Source: JALZKA01 sp963753385
GTDB taxonomy: Bacteria; Actinomycetota; Thermoleophilia; Solirubrobacterales; 70-9
DNA length: 64,000 nucleotides
NCBI GenBank assembly: GCA_963753385.1
Contig: CAVWCC010000008.1
Span: 496,001-560,000 of the forward strand
Reading direction: 5' to 3'
Of the stretch, positions 31,301-42,696 are shown in pieces. How positions within the stretch are numbered: the stretch's first letter is position 1; each line of letters opens with the position of its first letter. A program made the position numbers and the translations under genes. The notes beneath the pieces are model-generated. The model did no database searches, was not told the origin of the DNA, and was given only the letters and a program-made list of their open reading frames with translations.

Positions 31301-32341
31301 ATGCCGAACGAGATCCTTACCCGGGCGATTGATGCCGTCTGCGACGGCACGCACCTGACCGCCGACCATGCATCGGCCGTGCTCGACGAGGTCATGGAGG
31401 GCCGCGCCGGCGAGGTCGAGACGGCGGCGTTCCTGGTCGGGCTTCGCGCCAAGGGCGAGACGGTCGCCGAGCTGACCGGGCTGGCGCGGACGATGCGCAG
31501 GCTGGCGGCCTCCGTTGAGTCGTCGCGCGACAACCTGGTCGACACGGCGGGCACGGGTGGCGGCCCGTCCACTTTCAACATCTCGACGGCGGCGGCGCTG
31601 GTCGCGGCCGGGGCCGGATGCGCGGTCGCGAAGCACGGCAACCGCTCGAACACGAGCCGCTCGGGATCGGCCGACCTGCTCGAGGCGCTCGGGGTTCGGA
31701 TCGACCTCGACCCGGCCGCGGTCAGCCAATGTGTCGAGGACGTCGGTTTCGGCTTCATGTTCGCCCCGCGCCATCACGCCGCGATGAAGCACGTGGTGCC
31801 GGTGCGCAAGGAGCTGGGCGTGCGGACGATCTTCAACCTTCTCGGCCCGCTGACCAACCCGGCCGGCGCACGGCGGCAGCTCCTCGGCGTCTCGGACCGC
31901 CGCTACCAGGAGACGATCGCCGAGGCGCTGATCGGCCTCGGGTGCGACCGGGCGCTCGTGGTGTCGGCCGACGACGGGCTCGACGAGCTCTCGGCCGGCG
32001 GGCCCACGCGGGTGATCGAGGTCCGCGACGGAGCCACGCAGGAATGGTTCGTCGCCCCCGGCGATCTCGGAATCACCGAGGCACCATTGGAGCTGATCGC
32101 GGGCGGCTCGCCCGAGGAGAACGCGGCGATCGTCCGCGCGGTTCTCGACGGGTCGGAGCAGGGGCCGGCGCGCGACGTCGTGCTCCTGAACGCCGGCGCG
32201 GCGATCCTCGCTGCCGGCGCCGCGGACGACCTTCGCTCTGGTGTCGATCGCGCGCGCGAGGCCGTCGACTCCGGCGCTGCAGGCGAGGTGCTGGCGAAGC
32301 TCGCAGCGCTCACGGAGCGGCTAGCCTCTCCCGGCGAATGA
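31301..32341 (+). CDS. trpD: Anthranilate phosphoribosyltransferase
   Basis: 346 residues. LVDTAGTGGGPSTFNISTAA is the PRPP-binding signature, AVAKHGNRSNTSRSGSADLLEALG the phosphate/anthranilate motif, and FNLLGPLTNPAG the second conserved loop. It joins anthranilate to PRPP. It heads trpD-trpC, overlapping trpC by 4 nt (ATGA). Confidence 0.96.
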   Translation: MPNEILTRAIDAVCDGTHLTADHASAVLDEVMEGRAGEVETAAFLVGLRAKGETVAELTGLARTMRRLAASVESSRDNLVDTAGTGGGPSTFNISTAAALVAAGAGCAVAKHGNRSNTSRSGSADLLEALGVRIDLDPAAVSQCVEDVGFGFMFAPRHHAAMKHVVPVRKELGVRTIFNLLGPLTNPAGARRQLLGVSDRRYQETIAEALIGLGCDRALVVSADDGLDELSAGGPTRVIEVRDGATQEWFVAPGDLGITEAPLELIAGGSPEENAAIVRAVLDGSEQGPARDVVLLNAGAAILAAGAADDLRSGVDRAREAVDSGAAGEVLAKLAALTERLASPGE

Positions 32342-33150
32342 GCAGGCTCGACGAGTTGGTCGATGCGGCGCGAAGCGAGGTGCGAAGGCGTCGCGACCGG
32401 GTGTCGCTGGAGGAACTCACCTCCCAGCTCCGGACGCGCGGGGAGGACCGCCCGTTCAAGGAGGCGCTGGTCATGCCGGGAATCTCTCTGATCGCCGAGT
32501 TCAAGCGGCGATCGCCTAGCGCCGGTGAGATCCGGGCCGGAGCCGAGGTGGCCGACCTGGTCCCGGCGTACGAGCGGGGCGGGGCCGCGGCGTTGTCGAT
32601 CCTGACCGAGGACGGCGGCTTCGGCGGGTCGCTGGACGACCTGCGCGCCGCGCGCGCGGCGTCGGAGCTGCCGCTGCTTCGCAAGGACTTCGTCGTCGAC
32701 GAGTACCAGCTGGTCGAGGCGGCGGTCTACGGCGCGGACGCGGTGCTGCTGATCGTCGCGGCGCTCGAGCCCGACGAGCTGGCCGCCCTCGACGACCAGG
32801 CGCGATCGCTCGACCTCGACACCGTCGTTGAGGTCCACGACGAGGAGGAGCTCGAGATCGCGCTGGACCTCGAGGTGGACGTGATCGGGATCAACAATCG
32901 CGACCTGCGCGAGTTCAGGGTCGACATCGCGACCACCGAGCGGCTGATCACCGACGTCCCCGCAGGCAAGACGGTCGTCGCCGAGTCCGGCTACTCGAGT
33001 CGCGAGCAGCTCGAGGAGCTCGACCGAATCGGCGTGGACGCGGTCCTGATCGGCGAGGCTCTGATGCGGGCGCCCGATCCCGAAGCTGCCGTGCGCGAGC
33101 TGACCGGGGACGAGCAGGCGACCCGCGAACACGAGCGCCCCGGCGCCTGA
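32338..33150 (+). CDS. trpC: Indole-3-glycerol phosphate synthase
   Basis: 270 residues, a TIM barrel with LIAEFKRRSPSAGEIR (catalytic Lys), ALSILTEDGGFGGSLDDL, LLRKDFVVDEYQLVEAAVYGADAVLLI, VIGINNRDLREFRVD and AESGYSSREQLEEL, all standard. It converts carboxyphenylamino-deoxyribulose phosphate to indole glycerol phosphate. Start overlaps the trpD stop. Confidence 0.96.
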   Translation: MSRLDELVDAARSEVRRRRDRVSLEELTSQLRTRGEDRPFKEALVMPGISLIAEFKRRSPSAGEIRAGAEVADLVPAYERGGAAALSILTEDGGFGGSLDDLRAARAASELPLLRKDFVVDEYQLVEAAVYGADAVLLIVAALEPDELAALDDQARSLDLDTVVEVHDEEELEIALDLEVDVIGINNRDLREFRVDIATTERLITDVPAGKTVVAESGYSSREQLEELDRIGVDAVLIGEALMRAPDPEAAVRELTGDEQATREHERPGA

Positions 33151-33214
33151 CTTCTTACCTTCGCTTAGGCTCGCGCTGAGAGAAAGTTGACGATGCCTCC
33201 GCATCCTGCGGGGC

Positions 33215-34405
33215 ATGAATCAACTCCCGCGTCTCGCCCGTAGCCCGTTTGGATCGGCCGCCATCGGCGGCCTCGTCGTCGGTGCCCTCGGTTGGATCGC
33301 GATCGCCGCCGGCTGGATCGCGTCGCCCGAGTCCGAGCCGGCCGCGAGCCCGGCGCTCGCCGCGACGGTCAGCGACCCCGAGGAGTCGCGGGGTGGGCTG
33401 AGCGTGAACGAGATCTACGACCGCGCCTCGCGCGGCGTCGCGTTCATCGAGGCCTCGGGCGCAGCGGCCGAAGGCCTGCCCGACCCGTTCGGCGGTCCGG
33501 CGCCTCAGCAGCAGGCCACCGGCTCGGGCTTCCTGATCGACGACGAGGGCCACCTGATCACCAACGCGCACGTTGTCGATGGGGCCGAGCAGATCGAGGT
33601 CACCCTTGGCGACGACGAGGAGAGCTACGAGGCCGAGCTCGTCGGCCAGGACGACTCGACCGACATCGCCGTGTTGAAGATCGACGCTCCCGCGGACGAA
33701 CTCGAGCCGCTCGCGCTCGGCCAGTCGTCCGAGCTCGACGTCGGCGACCCGGTCGTTGCGATCGGCAACCCCTTCGGGCTCGACCGCACGGTGACCGCGG
33801 GCATCGTCTCGGCGCTCCAGCGCCAGATCTCGGCTCCCGACGGCTTCACGATCTCGAACGTGATCCAGACCGACGCGCCGATCAACCCCGGGAACTCGGG
33901 CGGCGCGCTGATCGACGCCTCGGGCGAGGTGGTCGGCGTCAACTCGCAGATCGAGTCGAACAGCCAAGGCAACGTCGGCATCGGCTTCGCCGTCCCGATC
34001 GACACGGCCCGCGAGGTCGCCCAGCAGCTGATCGCCGAGGGCGAGGTGCAGCACGCCTTCCTGGGCATCAGCGGCGCCGACCTCGACTCCGAGATCGCCG
34101 ACGTGCTCAACCTGGCGGCGGACTCGGGTGCTCTCGTGCAGTCGGTCGTCCCGGACTCTCCCGCAGCGGACGCCGGCATCGAGGCGGGCGACGCGGCGGT
34201 GACGGTCGACGGGCAGCGGGTCCGCGCCGGCGGCGACGTGATCGTCGCGGTGGACGGCGAGGCCGTGAGCGGCATGGACGAGGTGATCGCCGCCGTCGAC
34301 TCGCATCAGCCGGGCGAGGAGATCGAGCTGACCCTGTTGCGGGATGGCGACGAGCGGACCGAGCGGGTCACGCTCGACGAGCGCCCAGCGAGCGCGACCC
34401 GGTAA
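33215..34405 (+). CDS. HtrA/DegP-type serine protease with PDZ domain
   Basis: 396 residues. N-terminal membrane anchor (residues 14-36), trypsin-like domain with catalytic His119 (TNAHVV), Asp150 (STDIAVLKI) and Ser228 (GNSGGAL), and a C-terminal PDZ domain (HAFLGISGAD onward). Such proteases handle misfolded or regulatory proteins on the outer face of the membrane. It sits between trpC and trpF, 64 bp and 35 bp away, an unusual insertion in the tryptophan cluster. Confidence 0.94.
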   Translation: MNQLPRLARSPFGSAAIGGLVVGALGWIAIAAGWIASPESEPAASPALAATVSDPEESRGGLSVNEIYDRASRGVAFIEASGAAAEGLPDPFGGPAPQQQATGSGFLIDDEGHLITNAHVVDGAEQIEVTLGDDEESYEAELVGQDDSTDIAVLKIDAPADELEPLALGQSSELDVGDPVVAIGNPFGLDRTVTAGIVSALQRQISAPDGFTISNVIQTDAPINPGNSGGALIDASGEVVGVNSQIESNSQGNVGIGFAVPIDTAREVAQQLIAEGEVQHAFLGISGADLDSEIADVLNLAADSGALVQSVVPDSPAADAGIEAGDAAVTVDGQRVRAGGDVIVAVDGEAVSGMDEVIAAVDSHQPGEEIELTLLRDGDERTERVTLDERPASATR

Positions 34406-34440
34406 CCCGCCCGAGGCGGGCTTGCCATCCTGTTCCCAGG

Positions 34441-35166
34441 ATGCGGGTCAAGTTCTGTGGAATCACGCGGCTGGACGACGCCGAGCACGCGGCGCGGCTC
34501 GGCGCGTGGGCGATCGGCCTGAACCACTGGGAGGGCAGCCCGCGGCGTTGCGAGCCCGACGTCGCGGCCCAGATCGGCACCGCGCTCAATCGCCGGCTGG
34601 AGGTCGTAGGCGTGTTCGTGAACGCTGGGCTCGACGAGATCGTTCGCGGGGCCGAGAACGAGCGCCTGTCGATGGTGCAGCTCCACGGCGACGAGGGCCT
34701 CTCGTTCTGCCGCGAGGTCGGCCGGCGGACGGGGCTCAAGGTGATCAAGGCCATCCGCGTGAGGAGCGGGGCGGACCTCGACCTTGCGCGCTCCTTCCGT
34801 ACCGACTTCCACCTGCTCGATGCGCACCGCGCCGGCGTCCCTGGCGGCACGGGCGAGAGCTTCGACTGGGAGCTCGTCCGGAGCCGCCGCTCCCGAGTGC
34901 CACTCATCCTCGCGGGCGGGCTCGCTCCCGGAAACGTGGGCGAGGCAATCGAGACGGTACGCCCGTTCGCGGTCGACGTCGCGAGCGGCGTCGAGTCGGC
35001 GCCCGGCATCAAGGATCACGAGCTGATGACCGAGTTCGCCGATCGCGCGAATGAGGCGGGCGGCCCCCACCGAGCGAAGCCCGTCCAGGAGCCCGAGCAC
35101 TTCACGGCGTCGCGCGAACGCGACGAGGAGCGACGGGCACGAGAGCGCGAGGAGGCCGAGGCGTGA
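34441..35166 (+). CDS. trpF: Phosphoribosylanthranilate isomerase
   Basis: 241 residues. KFCGITRLDDAEHAARLGA carries the catalytic Cys, VQLHGDE, LLDAH, and FDWELV, LAGGLAPGNVGEAIE, DVASGVESAPGIKD follow as in TrpF. The C-terminus carries about 30 extra, highly charged residues (from roughly 210 on, rich in Arg and Glu) not usual in the family. Stop overlaps trpB by 4 nt. Confidence 0.94.
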   Translation: MRVKFCGITRLDDAEHAARLGAWAIGLNHWEGSPRRCEPDVAAQIGTALNRRLEVVGVFVNAGLDEIVRGAENERLSMVQLHGDEGLSFCREVGRRTGLKVIKAIRVRSGADLDLARSFRTDFHLLDAHRAGVPGGTGESFDWELVRSRRSRVPLILAGGLAPGNVGEAIETVRPFAVDVASGVESAPGIKDHELMTEFADRANEAGGPHRAKPVQEPEHFTASRERDEERRAREREEAEA

Positions 35167-36344
35167 GCCCCGCGGTCGAGGAGAGGTTTGGCATCTACGG
35201 CGGGCGGTTCGTGCCTGAGGTCCTGATGGCGGCGCTCGACGAGCTCGGGGGCGCCTGGGTCGCAGCGCGGGACGATCCGGACTTCCGCGCCGAGCTCGAC
35301 CGCCTGCTGCGCGAGTTCGTGGGCCGGCCCACGCCGCTCTACCTCGCCGAGCGGCTGTCTGAGCGAGCCGGGCGCCGCGTCTACCTAAAGCGCGAGGACC
35401 TGGCGCACACGGGCGCCCACAAGATCAACAACGCGGTCGGGCAGGCGCTGCTGGCGAAGCGGATGGGCAAGGAGCGGGTGATCGCCGAGACCGGCGCCGG
35501 CCAACACGGCGTCGCGAGCGCGACCGCCTGCGCGCTGCTCGGGCTCGAGTGCGTCGTCTATATGGGCACCGAGGACATGCGCCGGCAGGCGCCCAACGTC
35601 GAGCGCATGCGACTGCTCGGCGCCCGCGTCGAGCCGGTCGAGGCGGGCGCGCGAACGCTGAAGGAGGCCGTGAGCGCCGCGATCCGCGACTGGGTCACGA
35701 ACGTCGCGACCACCCACTACATCATCGGCTCCGCGGTCGGCCCGGCGCCCTACCCGGCACTGGTGCGCGACCTCCAGCGCGTGATCGGCGACGAGGCGCG
35801 CAAGCAGGCGCTGGCCGCCGAGGGCGACCTGCCGGCGCGGGTGATCGCCTGCGTCGGCGGGGGCTCGAACGCGATCGGGACGTTCACCGGGTTCATCGAC
35901 GACCACACGGTCGAGCTGATCGGGGTCGAGGCGGGCGGCGAGGGGCTCGAGTCGGGCCGGCACGGGGCGTCGCTGGTCGCGGGCACGAAGGGCGTCCTCC
36001 ACGGCGCGTTCTCGTCGGTGCTGGCCGACGCCGACGGCCAGATCCTCGAGGCCCACTCGGTCTCGGCCGGCCTCGACTACCCGGGCGTCGGCCCCGAGCA
36101 CGCATACCTGCGCGACACCGGCCGCGCGCACTACTTCGCCGTCAGCGACGAGCAGGCGCTCCGGGCATTCCGCGAGCTGACTCTCCTGGAGGGGATCGTG
36201 CCGGCGCTCGAGCCGAGCCACGCGATCGCATGGCTCTTGGCGGATGACTCCGACGTCGGGGGTTACGACGTACTCACACTGAGCGGCCGCGGCGACAAGG
36301 ACCTCGCCGAGGTGACGGAGCGCCTCGAGCAGATCGGCGACTGA
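35163..36344 (+). CDS. trpB: Tryptophan synthase beta chain
   Basis: 393 residues, GTG start overlapping trpF. YGGRFVPEVLMAALDEL, REDLAHTGAHKINNAVGQALLA with the PLP lysine, AETGAGQHGVASAT, VACVGGG-type phosphate loop (IACVGGGSNAIG), and LEPSHAIAW are all present. It condenses indole with serine. Stop and trpA ATG share a base (TGATG). Confidence 0.97.
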   Translation: MSPAVEERFGIYGGRFVPEVLMAALDELGGAWVAARDDPDFRAELDRLLREFVGRPTPLYLAERLSERAGRRVYLKREDLAHTGAHKINNAVGQALLAKRMGKERVIAETGAGQHGVASATACALLGLECVVYMGTEDMRRQAPNVERMRLLGARVEPVEAGARTLKEAVSAAIRDWVTNVATTHYIIGSAVGPAPYPALVRDLQRVIGDEARKQALAAEGDLPARVIACVGGGSNAIGTFTGFIDDHTVELIGVEAGGEGLESGRHGASLVAGTKGVLHGAFSSVLADADGQILEAHSVSAGLDYPGVGPEHAYLRDTGRAHYFAVSDEQALRAFRELTLLEGIVPALEPSHAIAWLLADDSDVGGYDVLTLSGRGDKDLAEVTERLEQIGD

Positions 36345-37156
36345 TGGACGGCGCGGATCGGATCGACGCAGCGTTCGCCGCTGCCCGCGGGGAGGGCCGG
36401 GCGGCGCTGATGCCCTACATGATGGGCGGCTTCCCCGACGACGACACGAGCGCCGCCGTTGCGGCCGCCTACGTCGAGGCGGGCGCCGACCTGGTCGAGC
36501 TGGGCGTGCCGTTCTCGGATCCGCTCGCAGACGGCCCTGTGATCCACGCCGCAGCGACTCGAGCGCTCGCCGCCGGAGCGACCCTCGACTCGGCCCTCGA
36601 CATCGGCGCGACGATCGCGGACCGCGTTCCGGTTGTCGCGATGGCCTACGCGAACATGGTCCTGGCGCGGGGGGCGGCCGAGTTCGGCGCGCGCGCCGCC
36701 GAGGCCGGTCTCGCCGGGGTGATCGTTCCTGATCTCCCGCCGGAGGAGGCCGCCGACGCGCGAGTCGCGTTCAACCAGCGGGGGCTGGCCCTGATCCCGC
36801 TCGTCGCGCCCACGACGCCGGCCGAGCGGCGCCGGCGGATCTGCGCCGAGGCCCAGGGCTTCGTCTACCTGGTGTCCGACACGCGTACCACCGGCGAGCG
36901 CGACCGGCTGCCCGCCGAGCTCGCGGAGCTCGTCTCGGCGACCGAGGCGGACGCGTCGGTTCCGGTCGCGGTCGGCTTCGGGATCGGCACGGCCGAACAG
37001 GCCGTGGAGGTCGGCCGGGTGGCCGACGGCGTGATCGTCGGGTCGCGCCTCGTGCGGGCGGTGGCCGAGGCCGGCGACCGAAGAGAGGCTGCGATCGCGG
37101 TTGCCGACTTCATCGCCGGCGCCCGGGCAGCGATGAGCCGCTCGCCCGTCGGATAA
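36344..37156 (+). CDS. trpA: Tryptophan synthase alpha chain
   Basis: 270 residues. LMPYMMGGFPDDDTS, LVELGVPFSDPLADGPVIHAA (catalytic Glu/Asp), VPDLPPEEA, PLVAPTTP, FVYLVSDTRTTGER and VAVGFGIGTAEQA match TrpA. It splits indole glycerol phosphate and passes indole to TrpB. The TGATG junction couples it to trpB. Confidence 0.96.
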   Translation: MDGADRIDAAFAAARGEGRAALMPYMMGGFPDDDTSAAVAAAYVEAGADLVELGVPFSDPLADGPVIHAAATRALAAGATLDSALDIGATIADRVPVVAMAYANMVLARGAAEFGARAAEAGLAGVIVPDLPPEEAADARVAFNQRGLALIPLVAPTTPAERRRRICAEAQGFVYLVSDTRTTGERDRLPAELAELVSATEADASVPVAVGFGIGTAEQAVEVGRVADGVIVGSRLVRAVAEAGDRREAAIAVADFIAGARAAMSRSPVG

Positions 37157-37159
37157 TCT
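37154..37159 (+). promoter_or_regulatory. -10-like TAATCT (leaderless-type)
   Basis: TAATCT, which includes the trpA stop codon, ends 7 nt before the next ATG with no ribosome site between. Confidence 0.4.
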
Positions 37160-37166
37160 GCCGCCG

Positions 37167-37328
37167 ATGCGACTGATGGTCTTCAACGTCGTCGGGATCA
37201 TCCTGGCCGTGATCGCGTACGCGTTCTCGCTCGGCGGGACTATCGCGGCGCTGATCTACCTGTTCGTGATCTTCAACGGCGTGCTCGACCGCTGGGCACA
37301 GCCGATGCTCGAGCGTCTACGGGCCTAG
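37167..37328 (+). CDS. 53-aa membrane protein
   Basis: MRLMVFNVVGIILAVIAYAF begins a product with two hydrophobic stretches (about residues 3-21 and 24-39) and a short basic tail (LERLRA). It lies 10 bp after trpA, preceded by a -10-like box, and 12 bp before the next gene. Good codon use and spacing support a real gene; no family recognised. Confidence 0.6.
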   Translation: MRLMVFNVVGIILAVIAYAFSLGGTIAALIYLFVIFNGVLDRWAQPMLERLRA

Positions 37329-37340
37329 ATCCGGCTCGAC

Positions 37341-38102
37341 GTGCCCACGCCGCATCCGGATCCTGCGTTGCTCCTCGCGGATGCGCAGGGGACGTGGGCT
37401 CAGATCGGCCGCCTGTCGGACGCGCCGGCGGATGTCGAGGCCGCGCGATCGGCGCTGCACAGCGTCGCCGAGAAGGTCGTCTCCCCGGCGCGGCAGCGGG
37501 CGACCGGGAACGAGATCGCGCTGCGCTGGTACCCGGGGGGTTTCGGAACCCCACCGTTCGCAGACGATCGCGGCGACCGGGTCGTCCGGGTGGACGGGGT
37601 CGAGCTGGTGGACGCGTGCGACGGGGCCGAGCGTCGGGCCGAGCTCGTGAGCCTCAGGGCCACCGGGAAGCTGGTCGGCGACCTGGTCGACACGCACCTG
37701 CTGCCCGACGACCCCCTTCCTCTCCAGCTCTCATCCGCGCGCTTCCTGGGGGACTGGTTCTGCTTCGGGACGCTCGTCCTCGCGGCGCTGCGGGTAACCG
37801 CCGCGGACGAGCTCGAGCCCGGCTGGGTTCAGCTCTGGCCGGAGCACTTCGACGTGGCGACCGAGCTCGGCTCCGAGGAGAGCGGCCAGCGGGCGGCCTA
37901 CGGGGCGTCGCCGGGCGACGACGAGCACCCGGAGCCCTACCTTTACGTGGCGCCGTGGACGGCCCGCCCGGAGGGCGACCTCTGGGACGCAACGGCGTTC
38001 GCGGGCGCCGAGAAGCCATATCGGGAGCTGCTCACGGCACGCGATCCGGAGGCGGCCGCATCTGAGTTCTTCGAATCGAGGCTCGACGCGCTGACCAGTT
38101 AG
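37341..38102 (+). CDS. Conserved hypothetical protein
   Basis: 253 residues, GTG start. No signal or membrane helix. Recognisable landmarks are EIALRWYPGGFGTPPFADDRG, LGDWFCFGTLVLAALR, VQLWPEHFDVATELG and YGASPGDDEHPEPYLYVAPW; the mix suggests a single soluble domain widespread in actinobacteria. I cannot assign a reaction. It precedes pfkA with 11 bp between. Confidence 0.7.
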   Translation: MPTPHPDPALLLADAQGTWAQIGRLSDAPADVEAARSALHSVAEKVVSPARQRATGNEIALRWYPGGFGTPPFADDRGDRVVRVDGVELVDACDGAERRAELVSLRATGKLVGDLVDTHLLPDDPLPLQLSSARFLGDWFCFGTLVLAALRVTAADELEPGWVQLWPEHFDVATELGSEESGQRAAYGASPGDDEHPEPYLYVAPWTARPEGDLWDATAFAGAEKPYRELLTARDPEAAASEFFESRLDALTS

Positions 38103-38105
38103 ATT
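38100..38105 (+). promoter_or_regulatory. -10-like TAGATT, pfkA (leaderless-type)
   Basis: TAGATT ends 8 nt before the pfkA ATG and overlaps the preceding stop codon; no ribosome site between. Confidence 0.4.
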
Positions 38106-38113
38106 CGGCGCCG

Positions 38114-39139
<1,026 letters not shown>

Positions 39140-39147
39140 GAGCCGTG

Positions 39148-39858
39148 ATGCGAGCCGTGACCGCAGCGGCGGTGCTCGCGCTAGCCGCCTCGGCGGCGGG
39201 TTGCGACGCCCAGGGCGAGGCCGAGCCCGGTGAGGCCACGCTCACGATCTATGTCAGCGCGCCCCTGACCGGGCCGGGACGCGCAGACGGCCAGGAGGTA
39301 GCCGACGGCGCCCGTCGCGCGCTCGACGAAGCGGGCGGTGAGGCGGGCGGCTTCCAAGTCGTCGCCGAGTACCTCGACGTGGCTGGCCGCAACGAAACGC
39401 GCTTCGATCCGGTCACGGCGGCCCACAACGCACGGACCGCGACGGAGGATTCGACCACGATCGCGTACATCGGCGAGCTCGATTCGGGGGCGAGCCGCAC
39501 GTCCGTTCCGATTACGAACTCGGCGGGGATCCTCCAGGTTGCGCCCGGCAGCGGCGCCAGCGACCTGGTGCGTGACGAGGTCTACAACGACGAAGTGCCG
39601 ACCGAGGTGCAGGGAACGGGGGAGCGGACGTTCGCACAGCTCGCCCCAACCTACGAGCCCGGTGAGCGGCCGGGCTCGTCGGACTTCGGCGAGCTCGGCT
39701 ACGAGGCGATGGCCTCGGTCCTCGCGGCGATCGACCGAGCGCCCGATCCCGCCGAGCGTGGGTCCGTGATCGACGCCTACTTCGACGGGACCGAGCGCGA
39801 CTCGCCGCTCGGGCGCTACCGGATCACCGATACCGGTGAGTTCGAGCCGGTCTCATGA
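39148..39858 (+). CDS. Lipoprotein resembling a branched-chain amino acid ABC binding protein, shortened
   Basis: 236 residues. Signal with lipobox ending AASAAGC (Cys19). ATLTIYVSAPLTGPGRADGQEVADGARRALDE and IAYIGELDSGASRTSVPITNSAGILQVAPGSGASDL match the first lobe of type-1 periplasmic binding proteins; FGELGYEAMASVLAAI and GRYRITDTGEF match the end. Roughly 120-150 central residues usual in the family are missing, so ligand binding would differ. No ABC permease is nearby. Confidence 0.75.
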   Translation: MRAVTAAAVLALAASAAGCDAQGEAEPGEATLTIYVSAPLTGPGRADGQEVADGARRALDEAGGEAGGFQVVAEYLDVAGRNETRFDPVTAAHNARTATEDSTTIAYIGELDSGASRTSVPITNSAGILQVAPGSGASDLVRDEVYNDEVPTEVQGTGERTFAQLAPTYEPGERPGSSDFGELGYEAMASVLAAIDRAPDPAERGSVIDAYFDGTERDSPLGRYRITDTGEFEPVS

Positions 39859-40770
39859 TCAGCTGCGCAGCAGGTCGCGGAGCGCCGGCTCGATGTCCGC
39901 GAACCGGAAGCTGAAGCCTAGGTCGAGCGCCCGGCGGGGGACGACGCGCAGGCTCCCCAGGATCTGCTCGGTCAGCTCCTCGCCGCGCATCGCCACCAAC
40001 GCGGCGCGAGGTACGGGCGCGATCGCGGGCCGGCGGAGGACCCGCCCCAGTGCCTTCGAGAACTCGCGGTTCGTGACCGGATTGGGGGAGCCCGCGTTGA
40101 TGGCGCCGTTGACCTGACTCGAGTCGAGCGCCCAGAGGAACAGGGCGACCTCGTCGTCGCGGTGGATCCACGGCATGTACTGGGCGCCGCCCGCGAGCGG
40201 CCCGCCGACCCCGAGCTTGAACGGGAGGAGGAGCTGCTTCAGGAGGCCACCCTCCGGGTCCAGCACCGGGGCGCTGCGAAGGACGGTCACCCGAAGCTCC
40301 TCGCTCGCCGCATCCAGCGCCGCAGCTTCCCAGTCCGCGCACAGGCGGCCGGTCCAGTCCTCGGCGGGAGGCGTCGACTCGTCGACGATCGCCTCGCCGC
40401 GGTCGCCGTAGCGCCCGACGGCGCACTGGCTCACCAGCACGCCGGGCGTCCGGTCCGCGGCCAGCATGCCGTCCACCAGGTTCTTCGTCGCGCGCACGCG
40501 GCTATCTCGGATCCGCTCCTTGGCGCTCGCGGTGAGTCGCTGGTTGATGTTCTCGCCGATGAGGTTGAGCACCGCATCCACCCCCTGGAGGGCGGCCGCC
40601 GGCGGCCGCTCGGTCGCGGGCTGCCAGGAGTGCCAGCTGGCCGCGGGATTGGTCCGGCGAGCGCGCTCGGCATCGCGGCTCAGGCCGACGACCTCGTCGC
40701 CCCGGGCAAGCAGCGCATCGCAGGTTGCGCGACCGATCATCCCGCTGGCGCCGGTGACTAGGATCCGCAT
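39859..40770 (-). CDS. TIGR01777-type NAD-dependent epimerase/dehydratase
   Basis: 303 residues. The Rossmann motif VTGASGMIGRATCDALLARG opens the protein; LNLIGENINQRLTASAKERIRDSR is the hallmark of the TIGR01777 (YfcH-like) family, with YMPWIHRDDEVAL and a C-terminal DUF1731 segment (LGSLRVVPRRALDLGF). Substrate unknown. Converges on the binding-lipoprotein gene with directly abutting ends. Confidence 0.92.
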   Translation of the reverse strand: MRILVTGASGMIGRATCDALLARGDEVVGLSRDAERARRTNPAASWHSWQPATERPPAAALQGVDAVLNLIGENINQRLTASAKERIRDSRVRATKNLVDGMLAADRTPGVLVSQCAVGRYGDRGEAIVDESTPPAEDWTGRLCADWEAAALDAASEELRVTVLRSAPVLDPEGGLLKQLLLPFKLGVGGPLAGGAQYMPWIHRDDEVALFLWALDSSQVNGAINAGSPNPVTNREFSKALGRVLRRPAIAPVPRAALVAMRGEELTEQILGSLRVVPRRALDLGFSFRFADIEPALRDLLRS

Positions 40771-40788
40771 CTCGCCCGCCTCCCCGCC

Positions 40789-42249
<1,461 letters not shown>

Positions 42250-42270
42250 GGGCCGGGGAATATATGGGCC

Positions 42271-42669
42271 ATGGCATCGCCCCCCGAGGCACAGGCTGTC
42301 GTCCTCTACGACGAGGACTGCGGATTCTGCAGGTGGAGCCTGGACAAGATCCTGGCCTGGGACCGCCACCGTCGACTGCGGCCGCTGCCGATCCAAAGCG
42401 AGGAGGGCGAGCGCCTCCTTTCCGGCGTGCCCCGCGATCGCTGGCTCGAGTCCTGGCACCTGGTCGATCCATCGGGCGAGGTCCGCTCCGCTGGGGACGC
42501 CGCCGCCCCGCTCGCGTCGCTGCTGCCCGGCGGGCGGCCGCTCGCGTTCCTATTCCGCGCGTTCCCCGGGATCACGGACCGCGCATACCGGCTGGTGGCG
42601 GACAACCGGGACCGGATCGCGCGCCTTCTGCGCATCGACGCGAGCTGCCAGGTCCGGCGCTCCGGCTGA
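42271..42669 (+). CDS. DCC family thiol-disulfide oxidoreductase (DUF393)
   Basis: 132 residues. VVLYDEDCGFCRW carries the DxxCxxC motif of the DCC family; the rest (LSGVPRDRWLESWHLVDPSG, and FLFRAFPGITDRAYRLVADNR) fits. Family members are thioredoxin-like and of mostly unknown role. AT-rich AATATAT sits 6 nt before the ATG, suggesting a leaderless start. Confidence 0.88.
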   Translation: MASPPEAQAVVLYDEDCGFCRWSLDKILAWDRHRRLRPLPIQSEEGERLLSGVPRDRWLESWHLVDPSGEVRSAGDAAAPLASLLPGGRPLAFLFRAFPGITDRAYRLVADNRDRIARLLRIDASCQVRRSG

Positions 42670-42684
42670 CGCCCGCGCCGTCCA

Positions 42685-42690
42685 TATGAT
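42685..42690 (+). promoter_or_regulatory. -10-like TATGAT, polA (leaderless-type)
   Basis: TATGAT, one base from the TATAAT consensus, ends 6 nt before the polA GTG with no ribosome site between. Confidence 0.5.
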
Positions 42691-42696
42691 CGGATC

